Shown here: positions 50,843 to 60,500 of the stretch, piece after piece
Layout of the letters: the number at the start of each line of letters is the position of its first letter
Numbering within the stretch: position 1 is the first letter of the stretch
Assembly: GCF_002386445.1 (NCBI RefSeq)
Contig: NZ_DGIR01000008.1
Location: 22,642-86,641 of the forward strand
Length of the DNA: 64,000 bases
Direction: 5' to 3'
Source of the DNA: Pseudomonas sp. UBA4617
GTDB lineage: Bacteria; Pseudomonadota; Gammaproteobacteria; Pseudomonadales; Pseudomonadaceae
Position numbers and translations under genes: made by a program
The notes under the pieces: generated by a model
What the model saw: the letters and a program-made list of their open reading frames with translations, nothing else
Databases searched by the model: none
Told to the model about the DNA's origin: nothing

Positions 50843-52159
50843 TCAAGGCAGGTCGCGCATCAACAGGCCGTACGCCAGGGGCACCTGCTCAGGAACAGGA
50901 AGGTAGATGGTGTGGCCATCGCCGGGGGCGACCTTCACGGGTCGCCGCTGGCTGTCGCTCATGTGCTCAAGGTCGAAGTGGTAGTTGCCACGCGGGGTCA
51001 TCAGCTCCATATGGTCACCCACGGCGAAGCGGTTCTTTACCTTGACCTCGGCCAGGCCATCGACACGCGTTCCGGTCAGCTCGCCCACGAACTGCTGGCG
51101 CTCGGATACCGAGTTGCCGCGCTGGTAGTTCTGGTATTCATCGTGCACATGGCGGCGCAGGAAGCCCTCGGTGTAGCCTCGTTGTGCCAGCGACTCGAGG
51201 TTGTCCATCAGCGCGCGGTCGAATGGCCGCCCGGCCACCGCGTCGTCGATGGCCTGGCGGTACGCCTGCACGGCACGCGCGCAGTAGAAATGCGACTTGG
51301 TGCGGCCCTCGATCTTGAGTGAATGCACGCCTATGCCGGTCAGACGGGCGACATGCTGGATGGCGCGCAGGTCCTTGGCATTCATGATGTAGGTGCCGTG
51401 TTCGTCCTCGAACGCAGGCATTTCGCTGCCGGGGCGGTTGCTCTCCTGGAGCAGGAACAGTTGGTCGGTCGGTGCACCCAGGCCCAGGGTAGGTTGTACT
51501 TCGCGCACGATGTCGCCGGTCGCATTCTCGGTGGCGGGCGTGGCGTCGTACTTCCAGCGGCAGGCGTTGGTGCAGGTGCCCTGGTTGGCATCGCGCTTGT
51601 TGAGGTAGCCCGACAGCAGGCAACGGCCGGAATAGGCCATGCACAGGGCACCGTGGACGAACACTTCCAGCTCCATGTCCGGCACTTGCTGGCGAATTTC
51701 CTCTATTTCCTCGAGCGACAGCTCGCGCGACAGGATTACCCGGCTCAGGCCCAGCTGCTGCCAGAACTGCACGCTGGCCCAGTTGACCGTGTTGGCCTGC
51801 ACCGACAGGTGCACCGGCATCTGCGGGAAATGCTGGCGTACCAGCATGATCAGGCCTGGGTCGGACATGATCAGCGCGTCCGGCGCCATCTCGATCACCG
51901 GCGCCAGGTCCTTGAGAAAGGTCTTCAGCTTGGCATTGTGCGGCGCAATGTTGACCACCACATAGAAGCGCTTGCCCATGGCATGCGCCTCCTGGATGCC
52001 CAGCGCCAGGTTGGCATGGTCGAACTCGTTATTGCGCACCCGCAAGCTGTAGCGCGGCTGGCCGGCGTAGACCGCGTCGGCGCCATAGGCAAAGGCGTAG
52101 CGCATGGTCTTGAGGGTGCCGGCTGGGGCCAGCAGTTCGGGCTTGGCGGTAGGGGTCAT
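50843..52159 (-). CDS. trhP: U32-family tRNA hydroxylation protein TrhP (YegQ)
   Basis: A 438-residue protein of the peptidase U32 family. It starts LLAPAGTLKTMRYAFAYGADAVYAG and has the family signature ELEVFVHGALCMAYSGRC, then Cys residues in GTCTNACRW that with the former bind an Fe-S cluster. In E. coli TrhP makes 5-hydroxyuridine at tRNA position 34 using prephenate rather than O2, parallel to the O2-dependent TrhO. The start at 52159 gives the standard N-terminus. A perfect ANR-type box lies 54 bases upstream. Confidence 0.9.
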   Translation of the reverse strand: MTPTAKPELLAPAGTLKTMRYAFAYGADAVYAGQPRYSLRVRNNEFDHANLALGIQEAHAMGKRFYVVVNIAPHNAKLKTFLKDLAPVIEMAPDALIMSDPGLIMLVRQHFPQMPVHLSVQANTVNWASVQFWQQLGLSRVILSRELSLEEIEEIRQQVPDMELEVFVHGALCMAYSGRCLLSGYLNKRDANQGTCTNACRWKYDATPATENATGDIVREVQPTLGLGAPTDQLFLLQESNRPGSEMPAFEDEHGTYIMNAKDLRAIQHVARLTGIGVHSLKIEGRTKSHFYCARAVQAYRQAIDDAVAGRPFDRALMDNLESLAQRGYTEGFLRRHVHDEYQNYQRGNSVSERQQFVGELTGTRVDGLAEVKVKNRFAVGDHMELMTPRGNYHFDLEHMSDSQRRPVKVAPGDGHTIYLPVPEQVPLAYGLLMRDLP

Positions 52160-52212
52160 GTGCGCACCGGGGCAAAAGGCGCGGATGCTAGTGCTCCCGG
52201 ACACTCCGGGTA

Positions 52213-52226
52213 TTGATTTGCATCAA
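52213..52226. promoter_or_regulatory. ANR/FNR-type box between trhP and the AI-2E permease gene
   Basis: TTGATTTGCATCAA is a perfect TTGAT-N4-ATCAA site, 54 bases from the trhP start and 67 bases from the divergent permease start. Confidence 0.75.
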
Positions 52227-52292
52227 GCAAAGCGTGGCACTTTTACCCACGCGGTGCGCACTAATATCCCAGAAGCCACGCGAGGACAGGTG

Positions 52293-53357
52293 ATGAACGA
52301 AACCGCTTTACAGAACCGAGCCCTGGCAGTGCTCCTGGCGCTGGTGACCATTGCCTTCGTGTGGATCCTGTTGCCTTACTATGGCGCGATTTTCTGGGCG
52401 GTAATACTCGGCATCCTGTTCGCCCCGTTGCAGCGCCACCTGTTGATCCGCTTCGGGCGCCGACGCAACCTGGCGGCGGCTACCACCCTGCTGGTGTGCC
52501 TGCTGGTGGCGGTGTTGCCGGTCATCATCACCAGTGCCCTGCTGGTGCAGGAGGGCGCCGTGCTGTACCAGCGCATCGAGAGCGGGCAACTGGACATCGC
52601 CGGCTATGTCGAGCGCGGCAAGGACATGCTCCCGACCTTCGCCCAGCGCGGCCTGGACAACATGGGCATGGGCAACCTGGACGGGCTGCGCGACAAGATC
52701 AGCAAGTGGGCGACCCAGGGCAGCCAGGTGCTGGCCAGCCGGGCGTTCAGCTTTGGTCAGGGCACGTTCGAGTTCGTGGTCAGCTTCGGCGTCATGATGT
52801 ACCTGTTGTTCTTCTTCCTGCGCGAAGGCGCGGAGGTCGCGCGCCGCGTACGGCTGGCGGTACCGCTGCCCGAGCAGCAGAAGCGCCGCCTGCAGTTGAA
52901 GTTCAACCGCGTGGTGCGGGCGACGGTGAAAGGCAACGTGCTGGTGGCCATTACCCAAGGGGCGTTGGGCGGCTTCATCTTCTGGGTGCTGGATATTCCC
53001 AGCGCGCTGGTGTGGGCGGTGCTGATGGCGTTCCTGTCGCTGCTGCCGGCGGTGGGTGCGGGCATCGTATGGGCGCCGGTAGCGGCGTATTTCCTGCTGA
53101 CCGGGGCGATCCTGCCGGGAGTGATCCTCACAGCGTTCGGGGTGCTGGTGATCGGCTTGGTGGACAACCTGCTGCGGCCGATCCTGGTGGGCAAGGATAC
53201 GCGCATGCCGGATTACCTGATCCTGGTGTCGACCTTGGGCGGGCTGGCCGTGTTCGGCCTCAACGGTTTCGTCATCGGGCCGTTGATCGCGGCGCTGTTC
53301 GTGTCGAGCTGGGCGATCTTCGCCGCGACCAAGCCGCAGGTGCAGTTGCCGGAGTAG
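52293..53357 (+). CDS. AI-2E family transporter (PerM/YdiK-like)
   Basis: A 354-residue inner-membrane protein with about eight helices. The family pattern is clear: two N-terminal hairpin helices (VLLALVTIAFVWILLPYYGAIFWAV in part), a periplasmic loop (about 80-150), then FSFGQGTFEFVVSFGVMMYLLFFFLREG and C-terminal VDNLLRPILVGKDTRMPDYLILVSTLGGL. Members move small molecules or ions; transport of AI-2 is proven only for some. It is divergent from trhP over an ANR-type box. Confidence 0.88.
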   Translation: MNETALQNRALAVLLALVTIAFVWILLPYYGAIFWAVILGILFAPLQRHLLIRFGRRRNLAAATTLLVCLLVAVLPVIITSALLVQEGAVLYQRIESGQLDIAGYVERGKDMLPTFAQRGLDNMGMGNLDGLRDKISKWATQGSQVLASRAFSFGQGTFEFVVSFGVMMYLLFFFLREGAEVARRVRLAVPLPEQQKRRLQLKFNRVVRATVKGNVLVAITQGALGGFIFWVLDIPSALVWAVLMAFLSLLPAVGAGIVWAPVAAYFLLTGAILPGVILTAFGVLVIGLVDNLLRPILVGKDTRMPDYLILVSTLGGLAVFGLNGFVIGPLIAALFVSSWAIFAATKPQVQLPE

Positions 53358-53362
53358 GGGAT

Positions 53363-53379
53363 GGGCCGCAGCGCGGCCC
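53363..53379. terminator. Hairpin between the permease gene and phnX
   Basis: GGGCCGC-AGC-GCGGCCC, a perfect 7-bp stem with a 3-base loop between converging genes, without a strong T-run. Confidence 0.5.
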
Positions 53380-53389
53380 CGTTGAAGGT

Positions 53390-54217
53390 TCAGGATGCCT
53401 GCGGCATCTCGCCCTTGGCCAGGCGCCGGTTGATATCGGCGACCACTTCGGGCAATTCGTTGATCGTATCGATCAGGTAATGCGGACGGGAGCCGGCAAA
53501 CAGCGCGTGGATGCGCTGGCGTTCGCTTTCCAGCTTCTCTGCGCTCAGTGCACGGTAGCCCTCCCAGGTCAGCCCCAGGGCATTGCCCGAACACACCAGG
53601 GCCACGGTCCACATGCCGGCCCGGCGGCCTTCGAGAATGCCCGGCACGGTGTCGTCGACCTTCACGCAGGCCGCCACATCGTCGATGCCCAGCGCGATCA
53701 CGTTGGCCAGGGCCTGGGCCGGCCAGGGGCGGCCGTTCGGGGTTTCGTCGGTGGCCACCACGTGGTCGGCCACGTAACCGTTCTGCGCCGCCAGCGCCAC
53801 CACCTTGTCCATCACCACTTTCGGGTAGCCCGAGCACGAGCCGATCTTCAGCCCGTCGCGGCGCAGCCCGGTGAGCGTATCCAGCGCACCGGGGATCAGC
53901 GCCGAGTGCACGGCGATCTTCTCGATCTGCAGCGGCATGAAGCGGTTGTAGATGGCAGTGACATCATCGTCGGTCGGGGCGCGGCCGAAGACCTGGCGGT
54001 AACGCTCGGCAATTTCCGGCACATTGCACAGGGTGCGTATGTGGTCCCATTTGCCCATGCCCATCGGGCCGCGGGCTTCCTCGATGGAGACCTGCACATC
54101 GAATTCGGCGAACGCTTCGACAAAGATCTGGGTCGGAGCGAAGGAGCCGAAGTCGACCACGGTGCCGGCCCAGTCGAGAATGGCGGCCTGCAGTTGGTTG
54201 GGGTTGGTGTAGTTCAT
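53390..54217 (-). CDS. phnX: Phosphonoacetaldehyde hydrolase
   Basis: A 275-residue HAD enzyme cleaving the C-P bond of phosphonoacetaldehyde to acetaldehyde and phosphate. HAD motif I is LDWAGTVVDFGS (nucleophile Asp), the Schiff-base Lys is in MGMGKWDHI (about residue 53), and motif III/IV is VKVDDTVPGILEG. It is the second gene of the phnWX operon, 34 bases after phnW. A degenerate relative is found at 9950. Confidence 0.96.
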   Translation of the reverse strand: MNYTNPNQLQAAILDWAGTVVDFGSFAPTQIFVEAFAEFDVQVSIEEARGPMGMGKWDHIRTLCNVPEIAERYRQVFGRAPTDDDVTAIYNRFMPLQIEKIAVHSALIPGALDTLTGLRRDGLKIGSCSGYPKVVMDKVVALAAQNGYVADHVVATDETPNGRPWPAQALANVIALGIDDVAACVKVDDTVPGILEGRRAGMWTVALVCSGNALGLTWEGYRALSAEKLESERQRIHALFAGSRPHYLIDTINELPEVVADINRRLAKGEMPQAS

Positions 54218-54251
54218 GTGCGCTGATTCCTGAATTCGGGTGGGCAACGGG

Positions 54252-55358
54252 TCAGATATCCAGTACTTCCATTTCCCGCAGCGCGTCGGCCACGGCATTT
54301 ACGGCGGCTTGCATGCCGTCCGCCCCGACCACGCCAATACAGCCGACGCGGAAGGTTTCGACCTGGGTCAGCTTGCCAGGGTAGAGGATGAAACCCTTGG
54401 CCTTGACCCGCTCGTAGAAATCCTTGAACTGGTAGCGGGCATCGTGCGGTGCGTGGAAGGTGACAATGATCGGCGCCTGGATCTCGGCTGGCAGGAAGCT
54501 GCGCAGGCCGATGGCGGCCATGCCGGCGAGCAGGGTCTTGCAGTTGTCGGCGTAGCGCTGATGACGTGCTGGCAGCCCACCTTCCTCGTTGTACTGCTGC
54601 AGCGCTTCATGCAGCGCGGCCACCACATGGGTTGGCGGGGTGAAGCGCCATTGGCCGGTCCTGGCCATGTACGCGTGCTGGTCGTGCAGGTCCATGGCCA
54701 GCGAGTGGGCATTGCCTTCGGCGGCAGCCAGGGCGGCTTTTTCGGCGAACACGAAGCCCATCCCGGGTACGCCCTCCAGGCACTTGCCGGAAGCGGCGAT
54801 CAGTGCCTCGAAGGGAATTTCGCGGGCATCGATGGGCAGTGCGCCGAACGAGCTCATGGCGTCGATGATCAGGCGTTTGCCGTGGCCTTTGACCACCTGG
54901 GCGATCTCGCGCAGCGGGTTGAGGATGCCTGTGCTGGTTTCGCAATGGATCAGCGCGACATGGCTGATTGTCGGGTCGGCGGCCAGCAGGCGGTCGACAT
55001 CGGCGGCGGTGGTCGGTTGGTCTTCAGCGGTTTCGAAAGTGCTGTAGGCGCGGCCGAGTACCTTGCAGATCTTCGCCAGGCGCTGGCCATAAGCACCATT
55101 GATCAACACCAGGACTTTGCCGTCACGTGGCACCAGGGTGCCGATGGCCGCTTCCACGGCGAAGGTGCCGCTGCCCTGCAACGGTACGCAGTGGTGGCTG
55201 GCGCTGCCAGCGATGATCGCCAGCAACTGCTCGCAGACGCTGGCAGTCAGCTGGTTGAAGTCGCGGTCCCATGAGCCCCAGTCCACCAGCATGGCTTGGC
55301 GGGTGCGGATCGATGTGGTCAGGGGACCTGGAGTCAGCAGAATCGGGGCGTTGCTCAT
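54252..55358 (-). CDS. phnW: 2-aminoethylphosphonate:pyruvate aminotransferase
   Basis: A 368-residue class V PLP aminotransferase converting 2-aminoethylphosphonate and pyruvate to phosphonoacetaldehyde and alanine. It starts with LLTPGPLTTS; LIIDAMSSFGALPID and the Schiff-base Lys in IAASGKCLEGVPGMGFV are visible. With PhnX it allows use of 2-aminoethylphosphonate as N, C and P source. It is transcribed divergently from a LysR regulator. Confidence 0.96.
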   Translation of the reverse strand: MSNAPILLTPGPLTTSIRTRQAMLVDWGSWDRDFNQLTASVCEQLLAIIAGSASHHCVPLQGSGTFAVEAAIGTLVPRDGKVLVLINGAYGQRLAKICKVLGRAYSTFETAEDQPTTAADVDRLLAADPTISHVALIHCETSTGILNPLREIAQVVKGHGKRLIIDAMSSFGALPIDAREIPFEALIAASGKCLEGVPGMGFVFAEKAALAAAEGNAHSLAMDLHDQHAYMARTGQWRFTPPTHVVAALHEALQQYNEEGGLPARHQRYADNCKTLLAGMAAIGLRSFLPAEIQAPIIVTFHAPHDARYQFKDFYERVKAKGFILYPGKLTQVETFRVGCIGVVGADGMQAAVNAVADALREMEVLDI

Positions 55359-55469
55359 GCCGTTGTTCCTCGCAAGCGGTGGGCTGAAACTACGCAGCTA
55401 GGTTGCAATTCCGGCTCTCATCAATCAAATTGTTTGTTGTTATCAAAGCTATAAGTCAGGCCGATACCA

Positions 55470-56333
55470 ATGAACCTGTTTCAGCTTCGCGCTTTTGACG
55501 CGGTAGCCCGTGAAGGCAGCTTTACCCGTGCTGCAGCGCGCCTGTTCATCAGCCAGCCGGCGGTGACCGGGCACGTGAAGGCGTTGGAGGAGCATTACCA
55601 GATCACCCTGCTGCGGCGTACTGCACGGCGGGTGGAGTTGACTGAGGAAGGTACCCGCCTGGCGGCCATCACCCGCGCCATGTTCGGCCTGGCGGAAGAG
55701 GCGCAGACCATGCTCGAGGCCAATCGCCAGCTGCTGACCGGCCGCCTGGAGGTGGCGGCAGACGGCCCGCACCGGGTCATGCCGATGCTGGCAATGCTGC
55801 GCGAGCGTTACCCGGGCATCACGGTCAACCTGCGTTTGGGCAACGCCCAGGAGACCCTCGCGGCACTGCTTGGCGAGCACGCCGATGTGGCGGTGCTGAC
55901 CGAGATCGAGCCACGCAAGGGCCTGCATTTGCAGCGCCTGTGCGAGTCGCGGCTGTGCGCCTTGCTGCCGGCGGGGCATGCCTGGGCCAGCAGCGAGGGC
56001 GAACTGCCGCTGGCCGCTTTGCACCAGCAGATCATGGTGTTGCGCGAACCGAGCTCGACCACCCGTCGCACCTTTGACAAGGCGTGCAGCCAGGCGGCTG
56101 TGCAGCCCCGGGTAGTGCTGGAGCTGGACAGCCGCGAAGCGGTGACCGAGGCCGTGGCCTGCGAACTGGGCGTCGGCGTGGTGTCATCGACCGAGGTGGC
56201 CAACGACCCACGGGTAGTGGCGCGGCCATTGGCCGGTCGAGGCCTGGTCAATCAGCACCTGGTCGGTTGCCTGGAGCGCCGTCGGGAGCTGCGCCTGATC
56301 CAGGCATTCCTCGGCCTGGCTGCGCAGCTGTGA
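55470..56333 (+). CDS. LysR-family regulator of the phnWX operon
   Basis: A 287-residue LTTR with an N-terminal helix-turn-helix (FDAVAREGSFTRAAARLFISQPAVTGHVKALEE, quoted in part) and a ligand-binding domain. Its divergent location to phnWX with a 110-base shared promoter region is the classic arrangement, so activation by 2-aminoethylphosphonate is likely, as I recall for similar regulators in other pseudomonads. Confidence 0.88.
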   Translation: MNLFQLRAFDAVAREGSFTRAAARLFISQPAVTGHVKALEEHYQITLLRRTARRVELTEEGTRLAAITRAMFGLAEEAQTMLEANRQLLTGRLEVAADGPHRVMPMLAMLRERYPGITVNLRLGNAQETLAALLGEHADVAVLTEIEPRKGLHLQRLCESRLCALLPAGHAWASSEGELPLAALHQQIMVLREPSSTTRRTFDKACSQAAVQPRVVLELDSREAVTEAVACELGVGVVSSTEVANDPRVVARPLAGRGLVNQHLVGCLERRRELRLIQAFLGLAAQL

Positions 56334-56360
56334 TGGCTGTTTTGCAAGGGGCGACCTAAG

Positions 56361-57413
56361 ATGGCCGATATTGAGCGGACACCATCGTCGATGAGCGAAA
56401 AAGACACCATTTCCATGCAGCTGGTGCGTGAGGCACTGTTGCAGACCTGCCCCGCTGGCGAACCCGACAGCGGCCTGCTGGCCAGGGCCGGCATCGCCGT
56501 CGAGCAACTGCACCTGCCACAAGCCCGCGTCAGCGCCGAAGCCTACGCCCGCCTCTGGCGCTTGCTGACGCGGCGCTGCAACGACGAATTCTTCGCCATG
56601 GACCCCCGTGGCCTGCGTAGCGGCAGCCTGGCCTTCATGTGCCGGGCCAGCATGGCGCAGCCGACGCTGGGTGCCGGCCTGGACACCGCGCTGGCGTTCC
56701 TGTCGCTGATGCTGGAAGACCTGCAGCCGAGCCTGGTGCGCCAGCAAGGCCTGGCCGAGATCGTCATCAACGAACCGCGTGACGCGCCGCGCCGGGCCTT
56801 CACCTATTTCACCTTCTGGATGATCGTGCACGGTGTGACCTGCTGGCTGGCCGGGCGGCGCATCCCGATCCTGGCCATCGACCTGCGTTGTGCCGAGCCG
56901 CCATTCTGCGATGACTACCGGGTGATGTTCTCGGAGAACTTGCAGTTCGAGCGCCCGCGCACGCGCATGATTATCGCCGCCGACAGCCTTGACCTGCCGA
57001 TCAGGCGCACGCATGAGGAGCTGCAGCGTTTTCTTGCCGAAGCCCCCGGCAATATCCTGGTCAAGTACCGCGACCCGGCCAGCTTCGCCCGGCGTCTACG
57101 CCATGACTTGCTGCATCAGGCCCCTGGACAATGGCCGGATGGCGACACCCTGGCCCGCCAATTGTGCCTGTCACCATCGACGTTGCGCCGCCGTCTTGCC
57201 GAAGAAGGGCAGACTTACCAAGGCCTCAAGGACAGCGTGCGACGGGAACTGGCGATTGCCTGGCTGAGCGGGGAAGAGGCTGCCCTGGGCGAGATTGCCG
57301 AACGTCTTGGCTTTGCCGACAACAGTTCGTTCTACAAGGCATTCCGAAAGTGGTTCGGCTGCAACCCCGGGCACTACCGCGCATTGACCCAGGCGCGCGC
57401 GCCGGGGCGTTGA
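56361..57413 (+). CDS. AraC-family transcriptional regulator
   Basis: A 350-residue regulator. The N-terminal domain (about 20-210) is of the PF12625 arabinose-binding-like type (SGSLAFMCRASMAQPTLGAGL), the C-terminal part has two helix-turn-helices (LARQLCLSPSTLRRRLAEEG and LGEIAERLGFADNSSFYKAFRKWFG). The ligand is unknown. It lies 27 bases after the LysR gene on the same strand. It may regulate the acyl-CoA synthetase operon downstream, since AraC proteins of this domain type often control lipid or alcohol degradation genes; this is inference. Confidence 0.9.
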   Translation: MADIERTPSSMSEKDTISMQLVREALLQTCPAGEPDSGLLARAGIAVEQLHLPQARVSAEAYARLWRLLTRRCNDEFFAMDPRGLRSGSLAFMCRASMAQPTLGAGLDTALAFLSLMLEDLQPSLVRQQGLAEIVINEPRDAPRRAFTYFTFWMIVHGVTCWLAGRRIPILAIDLRCAEPPFCDDYRVMFSENLQFERPRTRMIIAADSLDLPIRRTHEELQRFLAEAPGNILVKYRDPASFARRLRHDLLHQAPGQWPDGDTLARQLCLSPSTLRRRLAEEGQTYQGLKDSVRRELAIAWLSGEEAALGEIAERLGFADNSSFYKAFRKWFGCNPGHYRALTQARAPGR

Positions 57414-57528
57414 GGTACAGACCTGGCTGCCAGGCGGCAGCGTCCAGGTGCACGAGACGCTTCCCTCTGCGTTGTGCCTTGCCAGTTGTACAGCGTGACC
57501 GGCTCTGGCCAATACTCAGGAGCCGCTC

Positions 57529-60500
57529 ATGCCCGCTGTCACTGCCAGTCACGATCAATTCATAGCAGCCCGGTTGCCGGCCTGGCTCAAACGCGCTTCG
57601 CGAGCCCAGATCAATACCCTGCGTAACAGCCTGAAGGCACACCATGCGAGCCAGGCCCGCCTGCGTGAACTGATGCCTGATCTGCTGCCGCCCCCGCAGT
57701 TCGCCGAAAAGCGCCTGTCGAAGTTGCTGGATGCACCCTTGCCGGACGGGGTGGCTTTTGCCCAGCTCGAATGGCTTCAGGTTGCACCACGGTTTGCCAG
57801 GCTTCCCGGGACACTGATACAGACCTACGAATACAGCGAAAGCCGTGAAAACGGCTTGCAGCGGCTAATGCGCAACTTTGCTGCAGGTACCAGCTACTTC
57901 AAAGGCACTGGTAACGAACGCCGATGCCGATAGCCGCGCAGCAGCGGCCGGGCACGCGGAGTGGAAGGCTGTTGGGTTCGACCTGCTGAACCTGGCCGGG
58001 TTCTTCATTCCTGTCGTCGGCGCCCTGCTCATGGGGCAGCTGGTGGTCCAGGTCTGTTCGGATGTGTACGAAGGCGTGACGGATTGGTCCAGGGGGCACC
58101 AGCACGAAGCGCTTAACCATCTACTATGCGTTGCCGAGACCGTGGCGGCCACGGCGGCTACCGTAGCAGGTGCCAGCTTTCTGCGCAGCGCGTTCGTCGA
58201 CAGCCTCGAACCGGTAAGTGTCGGAAACCAGAACAGCCGCCTGTGGCGCTACGACCCCGAGCAATATCAATCCATGCCAGACACCATTCACTTGCATGAG
58301 GATGGGCGCTTTGCCGTGGGTGAGCGCCGCTGGATCCGCATCGATGGACGCTATCTGGAGGTACATGAGCCGGTTGCCGATGGGCCCTATCGCTTGCGCC
58401 ATGCATCGATGGACCAAGGTTATGGCCCGGTAGTGCTGCATAACGGCGAGCGTAGCTGGCGTCTGCTGCATGAACAGCCGCTGGCCTGGGAGGAACCCGG
58501 GCGGATGCTCGATGTGCTGTGGCCACAGCATCCCGCTATCGAGCCTGGGCAGGCAGAGCAGATATTGCGGGTGGCGGGTGTCGATCTGGAGGAGCTGCGG
58601 GGTGTGCTGGTGGAGAACCGCTGCGCCCCGGTAAACCTGGGGCAAACCCTGCGTGCTTTCCAGGCACAGGCGCGTATCGAGGCGTTCTTTTCGCGCGCTC
58701 GCCTGAATACCCTGATGCCGCCCGACAGTGAGCTGCTGGCTTGGTGTGAGGGCCGGCCGCAGGTTGGCAAGGGGCTGGCCAAGGTGCTGGAGCAGGAAGC
58801 TGAATTACGACCGCAATTGTTCGCCCAGCTGACGCAGCAGCCATTTGCCGAGGACCCGCTGACGCTGTTGGTCAGGCGTGACTTTCCAGGGTTGCCTTCG
58901 GCCTATGTGAAAGAAGTGGTCGGGCAGGCAAGCCAACTTGAGCGGGACATGGCGCGCGTCGAACAACGCTTGCCGTTGAACTGTGCGCAAGCCGCACGTT
59001 CGTTGTTGCGCCTGGCGCGGCTGAACCGGGCGTTGGCCGGGTTATACCTGAGTAGCGGCTACAGCGATGAAACGGGGGAGCTTGCGCTGACGTTGCTCGA
59101 TAGCCTTGAATTCGAGAACATCGCGATTGACCTGCGTGCGGGCGAGGTGGATGGGCGTTCAATCAAGCTCCTCGGTAGTGCTGGGCAAGGTCAGGCCGAC
59201 AGGATACTGGTGCGCAGCAATGGCAGGTTCCAGCTTTACAACGGCCTGGGTGAGCAGCAAGCGGTTACCTTGGCCGACCCAGGCTGCATCTTCGAGGCCA
59301 TCTTCGCAGCGCTGGCACCCGCGCAGCGGCCAGGTATCGACTCGGCGGAACAGTTGCGCGACCAGTTGCTGGCGCAGTTGCCCGCTTCGCATTGGGGCGT
59401 GACCCGCATGCTTGGCTGGCCCGAACAGCGCAACTGGTTCAACCCGGGCCGTCGGCTGCAGGATGGGCGTGTGGGGTACCCCCTCAGCGACCGTCCTGCC
59501 GTCAACCCCAGGGACGAGCAGGCGATCGTTCGCGACCGGCTGCGCGCGCTGTACCCAGGCCTGGACGAGCCAGCGCTGGATGAGGAACTGGCGCGACTGC
59601 AGGAGGGCGAGCGCCCGATATTCGAGCGGCTGGTTGAACTCCAGGACGCCCACGACCAGCTGGTTCAGCAGCTGAACCGCTGGGTCGCCAGCGAGTTGCA
59701 GGAAAGTCGCCAGGCCGCGCGCAGGTTGAGCGCAGACAGCATTCTTCGGGCATGGCGATTACAAGGTGATGCGGTCGCGGCTGGCGAAGGTCGAGCGCAG
59801 GGGCAGCACTTGTCATTGTCAGGCACGCAATTGCGTACGCTGCCGTCGTTACCGCCGCAGATCGAGTTTCATCGGGTTACGGTGCTGAGCCTCCACGATA
59901 CGCTGGTCAACGATATTCCGGTCGATTTCCTGCGCGCGTTCGGCGCCCTGACCGAGCTGAACCTGAGCGGCAACCAATTGCTACGCCTGCCCTTGGGCAT
60001 CGCTTATCTGCCGGATGTCCAGGTGTTGCGCCTGGCACATAACCAGATCCGGCTCGATGCCCAGGCAACCGAGATTCTCCATGGTCTGCCCAATCTGGTC
60101 CTCCTCGACCTTAGCTATAACCGGCTGGAGGCGCTGGACCTGCGGCTTCACCATTTCCCCCGGTTGACCAACCTGAACCTGCGCCATTGTCGGCTTGGCA
60201 CCTGGCCACAATCCCTGGAAATGTGTGTTTCGCTCGAGCGTGCCGACCTGCGTGACAACCAGTTGCGCACGGTGCCGGACGAGATCCAGCAAATGCCCTA
60301 CGCATTCCGCCGCGCCGTCCTGATAGATCGCAATCCGCTGTCGAACATTGCGTTGCAGCGGTTTCATGCCCTTGACGTGATCAATGAACACGGGCACCTG
60401 CCTGAGACCGCCTGGCCGGTGGTAGACCTGCCTCGGACGCTGACGCTTCTGCTTGCTGATGCAGACGCAGCAGAACAACTGCTACGGCAGGGCCTGTGGC

